The notes beneath the pieces were generated by a model. That model was not told the DNA's origin. It did not search any database and saw only the letters and a list, made by a program, of their open reading frames with translations. The translations under genes were made by a program, and so were the position numbers. This document shows, piece by piece, positions 24,653 through 33,672 of a stretch of 64,000 bases of DNA. Positions within the stretch are counted from its first letter, which is position 1. The number at the start of each line of letters is the position of its first letter. The DNA is taken from contig NZ_LMEV01000020.1 of the NCBI RefSeq assembly GCF_001426505.1, positions 239,606-303,605 of the forward strand. The letters are read 5' to 3'. The stretch is from Variovorax sp. Root473 (GTDB lineage Bacteria; Pseudomonadota; Gammaproteobacteria; Burkholderiales; Burkholderiaceae_C).

Positions 24653-25753
24653 ATGGCAAAACAACGGATCGTGGTCGGGCTGAGCGGCGGGGTGGACTCC
24701 GCGGTCACCGCGCACCTGCTCAAGCAGCAGGGGCACGAGGTGGTCGGCATCTTCATGAAGAACTGGGAGGACGACGACGACAGCGAGTACTGCTCGTCGA
24801 ACGTCGACTTCATCGACGCCGCCAGCGTGGCCGACGTGCTGGGCATCGAGATCGAGCACGTCAACTTCGCCGCCGACTACAAGGACCGCGTGTTCGCCGA
24901 GTTCCTGCGCGAATACAAGGCCGGCCGCACGCCGAACCCCGACGTGCTGTGCAACGCCGAGATCAAGTTCAAGGCCTTCCTCGACCACGCCATGCGGCTG
25001 GGCGCCGAGAAGATCGCCACCGGCCACTACGCCCGCGTGCGCCTGAACGAGGCCACGGGCCGGCACGAACTGCTCAAGGGGCTCGACAACTCGAAGGACC
25101 AGAGCTACTTCCTGCATCGCCTGAACCAGGCCCAGCTGTCGAAGACGCTGTTCCCGGTCGGCGAGCTGCACAAGACCGAGGTGCGCCGCATCGCCGAGGA
25201 AATCGGCCTGCCCAACGCGAAGAAGAAGGACTCGACCGGCATCTGCTTCATCGGCGAGCGGCCGTTCCGCGACTTCCTGAACCGCTACATCTCGAAGGAG
25301 CCGGGCCCGATCAAGGACGATCGCGGCCGCAAGCTCGGCGAGCACCAGGGCCTGAGCTTCTACACGCTGGGCCAGCGCCAGGGCCTGGGCATCGGCGGCG
25401 TGAAGGAGAAGGGCGCACAGCGCGGCGCGGGCGACCATTCGCCGTGGTTCGTCGCGCGCAAGGACGTCGAGAAGAACACGCTGTGGGTGGTGCAGGGGCA
25501 CGACCATCCGTGGCTGCTGTCGACCGACCTGACGGCGGACGATGCGAGCTGGGTGGCGGGTGATGCGCCTGCGGCCGGCACCTATGGTTCGAAGGCGCGC
25601 TACCGGCAGGCCGATGCGGCCTGTGAGTTGGGCGAGGGCGCCAACGGTGCATTCAGCCTGCGCTTCGGTGCGCCGCAATGGGCGGTCACGCCGGGGCAGT
25701 CGGCCGTGCTGTACGACGGCGAGCGCTGCCTCGGGGGCGGCGTCATCGTCTGA
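24653..25753 (+). CDS. mnmA: tRNA-specific 2-thiouridylase MnmA
   Basis: A 366-residue enzyme that thiolates U34 of tRNA-Lys, -Glu and -Gln in the cytoplasm using sulfur relayed by the Tus or IscS systems. The PP-loop ATP-binding motif GLSGGVDS is near residue 9. The two catalytic cysteines are visible in NPDVLCNAEIKF (about 102) and STGICFIGE (about 200). The family's SKDQSYFL and TLGQRQGLGIGG segments are intact. It is convergent with nudJ, 13 bases between stops; mnmA and nudJ are also neighbours in Escherichia coli. Confidence 0.96.
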   Translation: MAKQRIVVGLSGGVDSAVTAHLLKQQGHEVVGIFMKNWEDDDDSEYCSSNVDFIDAASVADVLGIEIEHVNFAADYKDRVFAEFLREYKAGRTPNPDVLCNAEIKFKAFLDHAMRLGAEKIATGHYARVRLNEATGRHELLKGLDNSKDQSYFLHRLNQAQLSKTLFPVGELHKTEVRRIAEEIGLPNAKKKDSTGICFIGERPFRDFLNRYISKEPGPIKDDRGRKLGEHQGLSFYTLGQRQGLGIGGVKEKGAQRGAGDHSPWFVARKDVEKNTLWVVQGHDHPWLLSTDLTADDASWVAGDAPAAGTYGSKARYRQADAACELGEGANGAFSLRFGAPQWAVTPGQSAVLYDGERCLGGGVIV

Positions 25754-25766
25754 TTCGAGCGGCGGC

Positions 25767-26240
25767 TCAGCGCGACTGCCGCACGCCGTCTTCGGTGTGG
25801 ATCAGCGACAGCGGGTGGCGCTTGCCGGCGAGGTAGTCCTCGATGCAGCGCAGCAGCAGCGGGCTGCGATGGCGCGCCACGCTGGCGCGGATTTCGTCCG
25901 CGCTCATCCACAGCGTGCGCACGATGCCTTCGTCGAGCGCGCGGCCTTCTTCGCGCGCACCCAGTTCGCCGGTGAAGGCAAAACGCATGTAGGTCACGTC
26001 GGGCTGCTCGGCCGAGCGCGCCATGTACACGCCGAGCAGCGCGGTCGGTGTGAAGGCGTGGGCCGTTTCCTCGAGTGTTTCGCGGATGCAGCCGTCCTCG
26101 GGCGACTCGCCGGGGTCGAGGTGGCCGGCGGGGTTGTTGAGCTTCAGGCCGTCGTCGGTCTGCTCTTCGACGAGCAGGAAGCGGCCGTCTTGCTCGATCA
26201 CCGCGGCCACGGTGACATTGGGTTTCCAGCGTGTGGGCAT
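25767..26240 (-). CDS. nudJ: NUDIX hydrolase, NudJ-like
   Basis: A 157-residue NUDIX hydrolase. The NUDIX box is readable from GHLDPGE to RETLEETA, with alanine in place of the usual glycine near its end. Length, the N-terminal PNVTVAAVIEQDGRFLLVEE, the PAGHLDPGES core and the C-terminal SPLLLRCIEDYLAGKRHPL match NudJ (HMP-PP / nucleoside triphosphate pyrophosphatase). The adjacent mnmA supports the assignment. The start is ATG 26240; a longer upstream reading through the same frame has no support. Confidence 0.85.
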   Translation of the reverse strand: MPTRWKPNVTVAAVIEQDGRFLLVEEQTDDGLKLNNPAGHLDPGESPEDGCIRETLEETAHAFTPTALLGVYMARSAEQPDVTYMRFAFTGELGAREEGRALDEGIVRTLWMSADEIRASVARHRSPLLLRCIEDYLAGKRHPLSLIHTEDGVRQSR

Positions 26241-26305
26241 CGTGGGCGCGAGTCTATCGGCTATCGGACGCCGGCTGTGCGGCAGGCGCTGCGGCCGGGA
26301 GCGCG

Positions 26306-27019
26306 TCAGCGCAGGGCCGTGCCGGCCCGCGCCTGCACGTCGATGGTTTCCAGCCGGTAGCCCAGGCCATAGACCGCCAATAGCAGGAAGCCGTTCGAAG
26401 GCCGTAACTCGAGCTTGGTGCGCAGGCGCGACACGTGGGTATCGAGCGAGCGCGAGAGGGCTTCGACGCCCAGCCCCCACACCGCTTCATGCAGGTGCTC
26501 GCGCGAGAGCAGCCGCCCGAGGTTCTGGAACAGGAAGAGCGCCAGTTCGTATTCGCGGTTCTTCAGCTCGACCGTGGCGCCGTGGACCTTGATGGTGCGC
26601 GAGGGCGGAAAGAAATGGTACGGACCGAACACCAGCTCGGGCTCGTGCCGTGCGGGGTACGAGCGGCGAAGCAGCGCATTGATGCGGGCCTGGAATTCGG
26701 TCGGGCGCAGCGGCCTGGCCATGAAATCGTCGGCACCGACATTGAGGCCTTCGACCAGGTCGGTGTCGTCGTGGCAGTCGGTCACGAACAGGATAGGCAT
26801 GCGGCTCTTGTGCTCCTGGCGGATCGTGCGCACGACGTCGGGTCCCTTCATGTCGGGCAGGCGCCAGCCGAGGACCAGCATGTCGAAGGTCTCGCGGCGC
26901 AATGCATGGAGCAGTGCCTTGCCACCGGGGAAGGCGTGGCACTCGTGGCCGAGGCTCGCCATGGTTTGGTTGATCAACTGAAGCTGGTCCGGCTCAGTGT
27001 CGAGTACCGCAATTCGCAT
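26306..27019 (-). CDS. OmpR-type response regulator with an altered receiver domain
   Basis: A 237-residue regulator: receiver domain at about 1-120 and a winged-helix DNA-binding domain at about 130-228 (VELKNREYELALFLFQNLGR, SRSLDTHVSRLRTKL, GYRLE). Aligning by eye to OmpR, the phosphoacceptor aspartate is replaced by glycine (G51 in VLGWRLP), the conserved lysine by arginine (R102 in ARPLRP), and only one of the acidic-pocket aspartates remains (D7; position 8 is threonine, position 9 glutamate). Threonine T80 is kept. So canonical phosphorylation is unlikely. No histidine kinase gene is adjacent. The start at 27019 begins the first receiver strand (MRIAVLDTE). It is divergent from the transhydrogenase operon across a 402-base AT-rich gap. 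Confidence 0.88.
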   Translation of the reverse strand: MRIAVLDTEPDQLQLINQTMASLGHECHAFPGGKALLHALRRETFDMLVLGWRLPDMKGPDVVRTIRQEHKSRMPILFVTDCHDDTDLVEGLNVGADDFMARPLRPTEFQARINALLRRSYPARHEPELVFGPYHFFPPSRTIKVHGATVELKNREYELALFLFQNLGRLLSREHLHEAVWGLGVEALSRSLDTHVSRLRTKLELRPSNGFLLLAVYGLGYRLETIDVQARAGTALR

Positions 27020-27421
27020 TCCATTCCCTTTCCGCCGTGAGCCGCTCTGTACATGTGTCGGCAATATGAATCGAAGTGTATCTATCTGCGTCTTCGATAT
27101 CGGCTTCGAATTGCTGCTAATTTGCTCAATTTGATTTTATCTTTGTGATCAAATCGTTAATTGAATGCAATTGAATTCAATCGCACGCATTCGAAAAGAA
27201 TCGCTGATCCGGTCGACGTGGGGGTTTCAACTCACGAGAACGGCGTCTCGCAAAAATCGCGTCGATCCTCAAGCTGCTATCAAATAAATAGCTATAAAAC
27301 CAATGCAGATGGGCATCGAAAGGTGAGTCGCACGCGGTATGTTGGTGACAGTGAACGCTTGTAATCTTGCTGTAAGCTCTGCCCGCAATCCGTGCTGCCC
27401 CTTCCCCCTGAGGAGAACTCT
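27020..27421. other. AT-rich intergenic region between the regulator and the transhydrogenase operon
   Basis: Bases about 27060-27320 are strikingly A+T-rich compared with the rest of the window and must hold the divergent promoters of the regulator gene and pntAA. No coding sequence is supportable. It contains the palindromic element at 27276-27292 and short AATTGAAT repeats around 27160-27180. A GAGGAG ribosome-binding site for pntAA lies at 27410-27415. I could not assign -35/-10 hexamers with confidence. Confidence 0.5.
27276..27292. repeat. Palindromic intergenic element GCTAT-N7-ATAGC, copy 1
   Basis: GCTAT and ATAGC flank a 7-base AT-rich loop. The same arms with the same loop length occur at 43457-43473. 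From memory, short elements of this kind (TAGCTAT/ATAGCTA) recur between genes in Comamonadaceae genomes. Their role is unknown. Confidence 0.5.
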
Positions 27422-28564
27422 ATGTTGATAGGCGTGCCTGCCGAGACAGCGGCTGGCGAAACCCGAGTGGCCGTGACACCCGAAACGGTGAAGAAACTGG
27501 TGGCCTCCGGGCATACCGTGCGTGTGCAGGCCGGTGCCGGCATTGCGGCCAGCGTCACCGACGCGGCATACCAGACGGCAGGGGCCGAGATCACCGATGC
27601 AGCCGGGGCGTTCTGCGCCGACATGGTGCTCAAGGTGCGCACGCCCAGCGACGCCGAAGCGGCGCAGCTGAAGGCCGGCGCGGTCGTCATCGGCATGCTC
27701 AATCCTTTCGACGCGGCCGGCCTGCAACGCCTGGCTGCCGCGGGCGTCACGGCGTTCGCCCTCGAAGCCGCGCCGCGCACCACGCGCGCCCAGAGCATGG
27801 ACGTGCTCAGCTCGCAGGCCAACATCGCGGGCTACAAGGCCGTGATGATCGCGGCCGACAAGTACCAGCGCTTCTTCCCCATGCTCATGACCGCTGCCGG
27901 CACCGTGAAAGCCGCGCGCGTCGTCATCCTGGGTGTCGGCGTGGCCGGCCTGCAGGCCATTGCCACGGCCAAGCGCCTGGGCGCCGTGATCGAGGCGTCG
28001 GACGTGCGTCCGAGCGTCAAGGAACAGATCGAGTCGCTGGGCGGCAAGTTCATCGAGGTGTCCTACGACACCGACGAAGAGAAGGAGGCCGCGGTCGGTG
28101 CCGGCGGCTACGCCAAGCCGATGCCTGCGAGCTGGCTCGCGCGCCAGCAGATCGAGGTTGCCAAGCGCGTCGCGCTGGCCGACGTGGTCATCAGCACCGC
28201 GCTCATCCCGGGCCGTGCGGCGCCGACCCTCATCACCGAGGACATGGTGAAGTCGATGAAGCCGGGCTCGGTCATCGTCGACATCGCGGCCGGCAAGGGC
28301 CCTGTCAATGCCGATGGTGGCGTGGGCGGCAACTGCCCGCTGTCGGAAGCCGACAAGACCGTGGTCAAGCATGGCGTGACCATCGTCGGCGAAACCAATC
28401 TTGCGGCGCTGGTGGCAGCCGACGCGTCGGCGCTGTATGCGCGCAACGTGCTCGACTTCCTCAAGCTCGTCGTCACGAAGGAAGGCGCACTCAAGATCGA
28501 CCTTGAGGACGACATCGTCGCCGCCTGCCGCGTCACGCAGGACGGCCAGGTCACGCGCAAGTAA
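27422..28564 (+). CDS. pntAA: NAD(P) transhydrogenase subunit alpha, part 1
   Basis: A 380-residue NAD(H)-binding domain of the proton-translocating transhydrogenase (AlaDH/PNT family). The N-terminus MLIGVPAETAAGETRVAVTP and the Rossmann motif ILGVGVAGLQAIATAKRLGA (split here between two glycines in the fold) are diagnostic. Transhydrogenases of this split type have separate alpha-1, alpha-2 and beta chains and use the proton gradient to drive NADPH formation. GAGGAG lies just upstream of ATG 27422. It opens an operon with panD, pntAB and pntB. Confidence 0.95.
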   Translation: MLIGVPAETAAGETRVAVTPETVKKLVASGHTVRVQAGAGIAASVTDAAYQTAGAEITDAAGAFCADMVLKVRTPSDAEAAQLKAGAVVIGMLNPFDAAGLQRLAAAGVTAFALEAAPRTTRAQSMDVLSSQANIAGYKAVMIAADKYQRFFPMLMTAAGTVKAARVVILGVGVAGLQAIATAKRLGAVIEASDVRPSVKEQIESLGGKFIEVSYDTDEEKEAAVGAGGYAKPMPASWLARQQIEVAKRVALADVVISTALIPGRAAPTLITEDMVKSMKPGSVIVDIAAGKGPVNADGGVGGNCPLSEADKTVVKHGVTIVGETNLAALVAADASALYARNVLDFLKLVVTKEGALKIDLEDDIVAACRVTQDGQVTRK

Positions 28565-28581
28565 GAGCAGGCTGCCGTTCC

Positions 28582-28944
28582 ATGAATCGCACCATGCTGC
28601 GCGCGAAGCTGCATCGCGCCACCGTCACCGAAGCCGACCTGCACTACGAAGGCTCGTGCGGCATCGACGAGGACCTGCTCGACGCGGCCGACATGCGCGA
28701 GTACGAAAAGATCGAGCTGTACAACGTCAACAACGGCGAGCGCTTCTCGACCTACGTCATCAAGGCGGCGCGCGGATCGGGCGCCATCTCGCTCAACGGC
28801 GCGGCGGCGCGCAAGGCGCATGTGGGCGACCTGCTCATCATCTGCACCTATGCCCCCATGACCGAGGTCGAAGCCGCCGACCACAAGCCCAAGGTGGTGC
28901 TGCTGGGCGATGCCAACCGCATCAACGAAGTCAAGCAGCTCTGA
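28582..28944 (+). CDS. panD: Aspartate 1-decarboxylase (pyruvoyl enzyme)
   Basis: A 120-residue PanD proenzyme that makes beta-alanine for pantothenate and coenzyme A. The self-cleavage site is readable as G24-S25 in YEGSCGID, where serine becomes the pyruvoyl group; Y58-region residues (FSTYVIKAARGSG) and the NGAAARKAHVGD segment are conserved. The position is unusual: it sits 17 bases after pntAA and 51 bases before pntAB, inside the transhydrogenase operon, on the same strand. Both activities serve cofactor supply, but the link is an inference. Confidence 0.95.
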   Translation: MNRTMLRAKLHRATVTEADLHYEGSCGIDEDLLDAADMREYEKIELYNVNNGERFSTYVIKAARGSGAISLNGAAARKAHVGDLLIICTYAPMTEVEAADHKPKVVLLGDANRINEVKQL

Positions 28945-28995
28945 CAGCGCCCTGGACCCAGAGACACCGAGACCGAACGAGGAGAAGAAAACACC

Positions 28996-29334
28996 ATGGA
29001 AATCGTTTCGCACACCGTCATCAACCTGACCATCTTCGTGCTGGCCATCTACGTTGGCTACCACGTGGTCTGGACCGTCACGCCCGCGCTGCACACGCCG
29101 CTGATGGCCGTGACCAACGCCATCTCGGCCATCGTGATCGTGGGCGCCATGCTGGCCGCCGCGCTCACCACCACCCCGCTGGGCAAGACCATGGGCGTGC
29201 TCGCCGTGGCGCTGGCCGCGGTGAACGTCTTCGGCGGCTTCCTGGTCACGCGCCGGATGCTCGAGATGTTCAAGAAGAAAGACAAGAAGGCCGCCCCCAA
29301 GGCCGCTGAGGCAGCACAAGGAGTGGCCAAGTGA
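28996..29334 (+). CDS. pntAB: NAD(P) transhydrogenase subunit alpha, part 2 (membrane)
   Basis: A 112-residue membrane subunit with three hydrophobic segments (starting HTVINLTIFVLAIYVGY, then AISAIVIVGAMLAAAL and GVLAVALAAVNVFGGFLV) and a lysine/alanine-rich cytoplasmic tail. It pairs with PntB to form the proton channel. An AAGGAG-like site lies upstream of the pntB start in its 3' end, and its stop overlaps the GTG of pntB. Confidence 0.93.
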   Translation: MEIVSHTVINLTIFVLAIYVGYHVVWTVTPALHTPLMAVTNAISAIVIVGAMLAAALTTTPLGKTMGVLAVALAAVNVFGGFLVTRRMLEMFKKKDKKAAPKAAEAAQGVAK

Positions 29335-30830
29335 GCATGAACCTCGTCACGCTGCTGTACCTCGTTGCCAGCGTCTGCTTCATCCAGGCCCTGAAGGGCC
29401 TGTCGCATCCCACCACCTCGATCCGCGGCAACGTCTTCGGCATGACCGGCATGGCGATCGCCGTGCTGACCACCATTGCACTGGTGCACGCACAGGCGCG
29501 CGCCCTCAACGTCGAGTTCACCACCGGCATCGCCTGGGTGCTGGCCGCCGTCGTGGTCGGTGGCGGCCTGGGCGCCTTCATGGCCAACAAGGTCGAGATG
29601 ACCAAGATGCCCGAGCTGGTCGCCTTCATGCACAGCATGATCGGCCTGGCCGCGGTGTTCATCGGCGTGGCCGCAGTGGCCGAGCCCTGGGCCTTCGGCA
29701 TCACGGCCGCGCCCGTGGCGGCCGTCATCGGTGCGCGCACGCCCGACGGCGCCATCCTCTTCGACGGCTTCGTGCGCCACGGCATTCCTTACGGCAACCG
29801 GCTCGAGCTGTTCCTGGGTGCGGCCATCGGCGCCATCACCTTCAGCGGCTCGGTCATCGCCTTCGGCAAGCTCTCGGGCAAGTACAAGTTCCGCCTGTTC
29901 CAGGGCGCGCCGGTGCAGTTCAAGGGCCAGCACATGCTGAACCTGGTGCTGGGCCTGGCGACCATCGCCTTGGGCCTGGTGTTCGTGGCCACCGAAAGCT
30001 GGCCGGCATTCTTCGCGATGCTGGCGCTGGCCTTCGTGATGGGCGTGCTCATCATCATCCCGATCGGCGGCGCCGACATGCCGGTGGTGGTGTCGATGCT
30101 CAACAGCTACTCGGGCTGGGCGGCGGCCGGCATTGGCTTCAGCCTGAACAACGCGATGCTGATCGTGGCCGGTTCGCTGGTGGGCTCGTCGGGTGCGATC
30201 CTGAGCTACATCATGTGCAAGGCCATGAACCGCTCGTTCTTCAACGTGATTTTGGGCGGCTTCGGCGGCGAGGCGGCCGCGGCCACCGGCGGCGCGAAGG
30301 AACAGCGCCCGGTCAAGAGCGGCAGCGCCGACGACGCGGCCTTTGTGCTCGGCAACGCCGAGACTGTGGTCATCGTGCCCGGCTACGGCCTGGCCGTGGC
30401 GCGCGCCCAGCACGCCGTGAAGGAACTGGCGGCCAAGCTCACCGAGAAGGGCATCACCGTCAAGTACGCGATCCACCCGGTGGCCGGCCGCATGCCCGGC
30501 CACATGAACGTGCTGCTGGCCGAGGCCGAGGTGCCCTACGACCAGGTGTTCGAGATGGAAGACATCAATGGCGAGTTCGGCCAGGCCGACGTGGCGATCA
30601 TCCTGGGTGCCAACGACGTGGTGAATCCTGCGGCGCACACCAAGGGCAGCCCGATCTACGGCATGCCGATCCTGGAAGCCTACAAGGCCAAGACTGTCAT
30701 CGTGAACAAGCGCTCCATGGCGGCCGGCTACGCGGGCCTGGACAACGAACTCTTCTACATGGACAAGACCATGATGGTCTTTGGTGATGCGAAAAAAGTA
30801 GTGGAAGATATGGGCAAGGCCATCGAATAG
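29331..30830 (+). CDS. pntB: NAD(P) transhydrogenase subunit beta
   Basis: A 499-residue subunit with about eight or nine membrane segments in the first 300 residues, followed by the NADP(H)-binding domain III (VVIVPGYGLAVARAQHAVKE, then GRMPGHMNVLLAEA and GANDVVNPAA). The GTG at 29331 is preferred over ATG 29337 because it gives the 4-base GTGA overlap and a better distance to AGGAG. It completes the alpha-1, alpha-2, beta set and ends in a double-hairpin terminator. Confidence 0.95.
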   Translation: MSMNLVTLLYLVASVCFIQALKGLSHPTTSIRGNVFGMTGMAIAVLTTIALVHAQARALNVEFTTGIAWVLAAVVVGGGLGAFMANKVEMTKMPELVAFMHSMIGLAAVFIGVAAVAEPWAFGITAAPVAAVIGARTPDGAILFDGFVRHGIPYGNRLELFLGAAIGAITFSGSVIAFGKLSGKYKFRLFQGAPVQFKGQHMLNLVLGLATIALGLVFVATESWPAFFAMLALAFVMGVLIIIPIGGADMPVVVSMLNSYSGWAAAGIGFSLNNAMLIVAGSLVGSSGAILSYIMCKAMNRSFFNVILGGFGGEAAAATGGAKEQRPVKSGSADDAAFVLGNAETVVIVPGYGLAVARAQHAVKELAAKLTEKGITVKYAIHPVAGRMPGHMNVLLAEAEVPYDQVFEMEDINGEFGQADVAIILGANDVVNPAAHTKGSPIYGMPILEAYKAKTVIVNKRSMAAGYAGLDNELFYMDKTMMVFGDAKKVVEDMGKAIE

Positions 30831-30843
30831 GCCGAAGGTCCGC

Positions 30844-30897
30844 GCCCGCGATGCGGGCCCGATCGTCGCGGCGCCTTACGTGCGCCGTTTTCGTTTT
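30844..30897 (+). terminator. Terminator of the pnt operon (two hairpins)
   Basis: A first hairpin (GCCCGC / GCGGGC, 30844-30858) is followed by a second (CGGCGC / GCGCCG, 30869-30887) and the T-rich tract TTTTCGTTTT. It lies directly after pntB and before the next gene's ribosome-binding site. Confidence 0.75.
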
Positions 30898-30929
30898 AAA
30901 AACTCATCCGACTCCGAGGAGACACATCC

Positions 30930-32609
30930 ATGACCGAACGCCCCTGGCTCAGCAGCTACCCGCAAGGCGTGCCCGCCGACATCGACGCTTCGCAGTACCC
31001 GTCGCTGGTGGCGCTCATGGAGGAGAGCTTCACCAAGCACGCCGACCGCACGGCCTACAGCTTCATGGGCAAGGACGTCAGCTACGCGGAAACCGACAAG
31101 CGGAGCAAGGCCTTCGCCGCGTACCTGCAGGGCCTGGGCCTGGCCAAGGGCGACCGTGTGGCCGTGATGATGCCCAACTGCCCGCAGTACCCGATCGCGG
31201 TGGCCGGCATCCTGCGCGCCGGCCTGATCCTGGTGAATGTGAACCCGCTGTACACGCCGCGCGAACTCGAGCATCAGTTGAAGGACTCGGGCGCCAAGGC
31301 GATCGTCATCATGGAGAACTTCGGCACCACGCTGCAGCAATGCATCGCGGCCACGCCGATCAAGCACATCGTGCTGGCGGCCATGGGCGACCGGCTCGGT
31401 TTCCTGAAGGGCGCGCTCGTCAACTACGTGGTGCGCAACGTGAAGAAGCTGGTGCCGCATTTCAGCCTGCCGGGCGCGGTGCGCTTCAACGACGCGCTCG
31501 ACAAGGGCGCGAGCGGCAAGCTCAAGCCTGTGGCCATCGGCCCCGACGACGTGGCCGTGCTGCAGTACACCGGCGGCACCACCGGCGTGTCGAAAGGCGC
31601 GGTGCTGCTGCATCGCAACGTGATCGCCAACGTGCTGCAGTCCGAAGCCTGGAACGAGCCCGTCATGGCCAAGGTGCCGGCCAACGAACAGCCCACCAGC
31701 GTGTGCGCACTGCCGCTGTATCACATCTTCGCGTTCACGGTCGGCATGATGCTGAACATGCGCACGGGCGGCAAGCTGATCCTCATTCCGAACCCGCGCG
31801 ACATTCCCGGCGTGCTGAAAGAACTGTCGAAGCACACCATCCACAGCTTCCCGGCTGTCAACACGCTGTTCAACGGACTGGCGAACCACCCTGACTTCAA
31901 CACCGTCAACTGGAAGAACCTGAAGGTTTCCGTTGGCGGCGGCATGGCCGTGCAGGCCGCGGTGGCCAAGCTCTGGCTCGAGAAAACCGGATGCCCGATC
32001 TGCGAAGGCTACGGCCTCTCGGAAACCTCGCCTTCGACCACCTGCAACCCGACCAACAGCACCGCCTACACCGGCACCATCGGCCTGCCGCTGCCGAGCA
32101 CCTGGCTCAAGCTGCTCGACGACGAGGGCAACGAAGTGCCGACCGGCGAGCGCGGCGAGATCGCCATCAAGGGCCCGCAGGTCATGGCCGGCTACTGGCA
32201 GCGCCCCGACGAGACCGCCAAGGTCATGACGCCCGACGGCTACTTCAAGAGCGGCGACATCGGCGTGGTCGACGAGCGCGGCTACTTCAAGGTGGTCGAC
32301 CGCAAGAAGGACATGATTTTGGTGTCGGGCTTCAACGTGTACCCGAACGAGATCGAGGACGTCGTGGCAATGCTGCCCGGCGTGCTCGAATGCGCCGCAG
32401 TGGGCGTGCCCGACGACAAGACCGGTGAGGCCGTGAAGCTGGTCATCGTCAAGAAGGACCCGGCACTCACCGAAGCGCAGGTGCGCGAGTACTGCCGCGC
32501 CAACCTCACGGGCTACAAGCAGCCGCGCGTGATCGAGTTCCGCACCGACATGCCCAAGACCCCGGTGGGCAAGATCCTGCGGCGCGAACTGCGGGATAGC
32601 AAGAAGTAG
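30930..32609 (+). CDS. fadD: Long-chain fatty acid--CoA ligase
   Basis: A 559-residue acyl-CoA synthetase, the usual FadD length. The AMP-binding motif reads YTGGTTGVSKGA near residue 212; GYGLSETSP, GYFKSGDIGVVDERGYFKVVDRKKD and the C-terminal catalytic lysine in TPVGKILRREL are all intact. It activates long-chain fatty acids for beta-oxidation at the inner face of the membrane. It follows the pnt terminator, has GAGGAG before the ATG, and is followed after 54 bases by the peptide transporter. Compared with the ligase at 22789, it resembles E. coli FadD more closely. Confidence 0.93.
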   Translation: MTERPWLSSYPQGVPADIDASQYPSLVALMEESFTKHADRTAYSFMGKDVSYAETDKRSKAFAAYLQGLGLAKGDRVAVMMPNCPQYPIAVAGILRAGLILVNVNPLYTPRELEHQLKDSGAKAIVIMENFGTTLQQCIAATPIKHIVLAAMGDRLGFLKGALVNYVVRNVKKLVPHFSLPGAVRFNDALDKGASGKLKPVAIGPDDVAVLQYTGGTTGVSKGAVLLHRNVIANVLQSEAWNEPVMAKVPANEQPTSVCALPLYHIFAFTVGMMLNMRTGGKLILIPNPRDIPGVLKELSKHTIHSFPAVNTLFNGLANHPDFNTVNWKNLKVSVGGGMAVQAAVAKLWLEKTGCPICEGYGLSETSPSTTCNPTNSTAYTGTIGLPLPSTWLKLLDDEGNEVPTGERGEIAIKGPQVMAGYWQRPDETAKVMTPDGYFKSGDIGVVDERGYFKVVDRKKDMILVSGFNVYPNEIEDVVAMLPGVLECAAVGVPDDKTGEAVKLVIVKKDPALTEAQVREYCRANLTGYKQPRVIEFRTDMPKTPVGKILRRELRDSKK

Positions 32610-32663
32610 TAAGGGTTCCGCCCGGGTGGGGCCGGGGCATCGATCTTGCATATTCGCGGGTCG

Positions 32664-33668
32664 ATGCTCAGATTCATCTATGTCCGCCTAGGCTTGCTCG
32701 TGCCGACCTTCATCGGCATGACCTTGCTGGCCTTCTTTCTCATCCGGCTGGTGCCGGGTGACCCCATCGAGACGATGGCCGGCGAGCGCGGCATCGACCC
32801 CGCGCGCCACGCCCAGCTGCGCACCGCCATGGGCCTGGACAAGCCCCTGCTCGTGCAATACGGCATCTACATCGGCCGCGTGCTGCAGGGCGACCTGGGC
32901 AAGTCGCTCATCACGCAGGACACGGTGATGAGCGAGTTCCTCGCGCTCTTTCCGGCCACGGTCGAACTCGCCGTGTGCGCGATTCTTTTCGCGCTGCTGC
33001 TCGGGCTGCCGGCCGGCATCTTGGCGGCGGTGCGGCGCAACTCCATCTTCGACCACGGCGTGATGGCCACGTCGCTCACCGGCTACTCGATGCCGATCTT
33101 CTGGTGGGGCCTGCTGCTCATCCTGTTCTTCTCGGTGCAGCTGGGGTGGACGCCGGTGTCGGGCCGCATCTCGGTGCAGTACTTCGTCGAGCCGCAGACC
33201 GGCTTCCTGCTGATCGACGCGCTGCGCGCCGGCGAGACCGAGGCCTTCTGGTCGGCGCTGCACCACCTCATCCTTCCGGCCATCGTGCTGGGCACCGTGC
33301 CGCTGGCCGTCATCGCGCGCATGACGCGCTCAGCCATGCTCGAAGTGCTGGGCGAGGACTACATCCGCACCGCGCGCGCCAAGGGCCTGTCGCGCTTTCG
33401 CGTGGTGGGCCTGCATGCGCTGCGCAACGCGCTGATCCCGGTCGTGACGGTCATCGGCCTGCAGATCGGCGTGCTCTTCACCGGCGCGATCCTCACCGAG
33501 ACCATCTTCTCCTGGCCGGGTGTCGGCAAGTGGCTCATCGAGGCCATCGGGCGGCGCGACTACCCGGTGCTGCAGGGCGGCATGCTGCTGCTCGGCGGCA
33601 TCGTGATGCTGCTCAACCTGCTGGTGGACGTCGCCTACGGCGTCATCAACCCGCGGATCAGGCACTGA
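32664..33668 (+). CDS. dppB: Peptide ABC transporter permease (DppB-like)
   Basis: A 334-residue inner-membrane permease of the dipeptide/oligopeptide/nickel family. It begins MLRFIYVRLGLLVPTF, keeps the RLVPGDP signature after the first membrane segment, and has the cytoplasmic EAA-like loop GEDYIRTARAKGLS that docks the ATPase. The ATG at 32664 is used; an in-frame TTG 18 bases upstream is less likely. It is the first gene of the transporter operon; dppC follows after 4 bases. Confidence 0.9.
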   Translation: MLRFIYVRLGLLVPTFIGMTLLAFFLIRLVPGDPIETMAGERGIDPARHAQLRTAMGLDKPLLVQYGIYIGRVLQGDLGKSLITQDTVMSEFLALFPATVELAVCAILFALLLGLPAGILAAVRRNSIFDHGVMATSLTGYSMPIFWWGLLLILFFSVQLGWTPVSGRISVQYFVEPQTGFLLIDALRAGETEAFWSALHHLILPAIVLGTVPLAVIARMTRSAMLEVLGEDYIRTARAKGLSRFRVVGLHALRNALIPVVTVIGLQIGVLFTGAILTETIFSWPGVGKWLIEAIGRRDYPVLQGGMLLLGGIVMLLNLLVDVAYGVINPRIRH

Positions 33669-33672
33669 GCCC

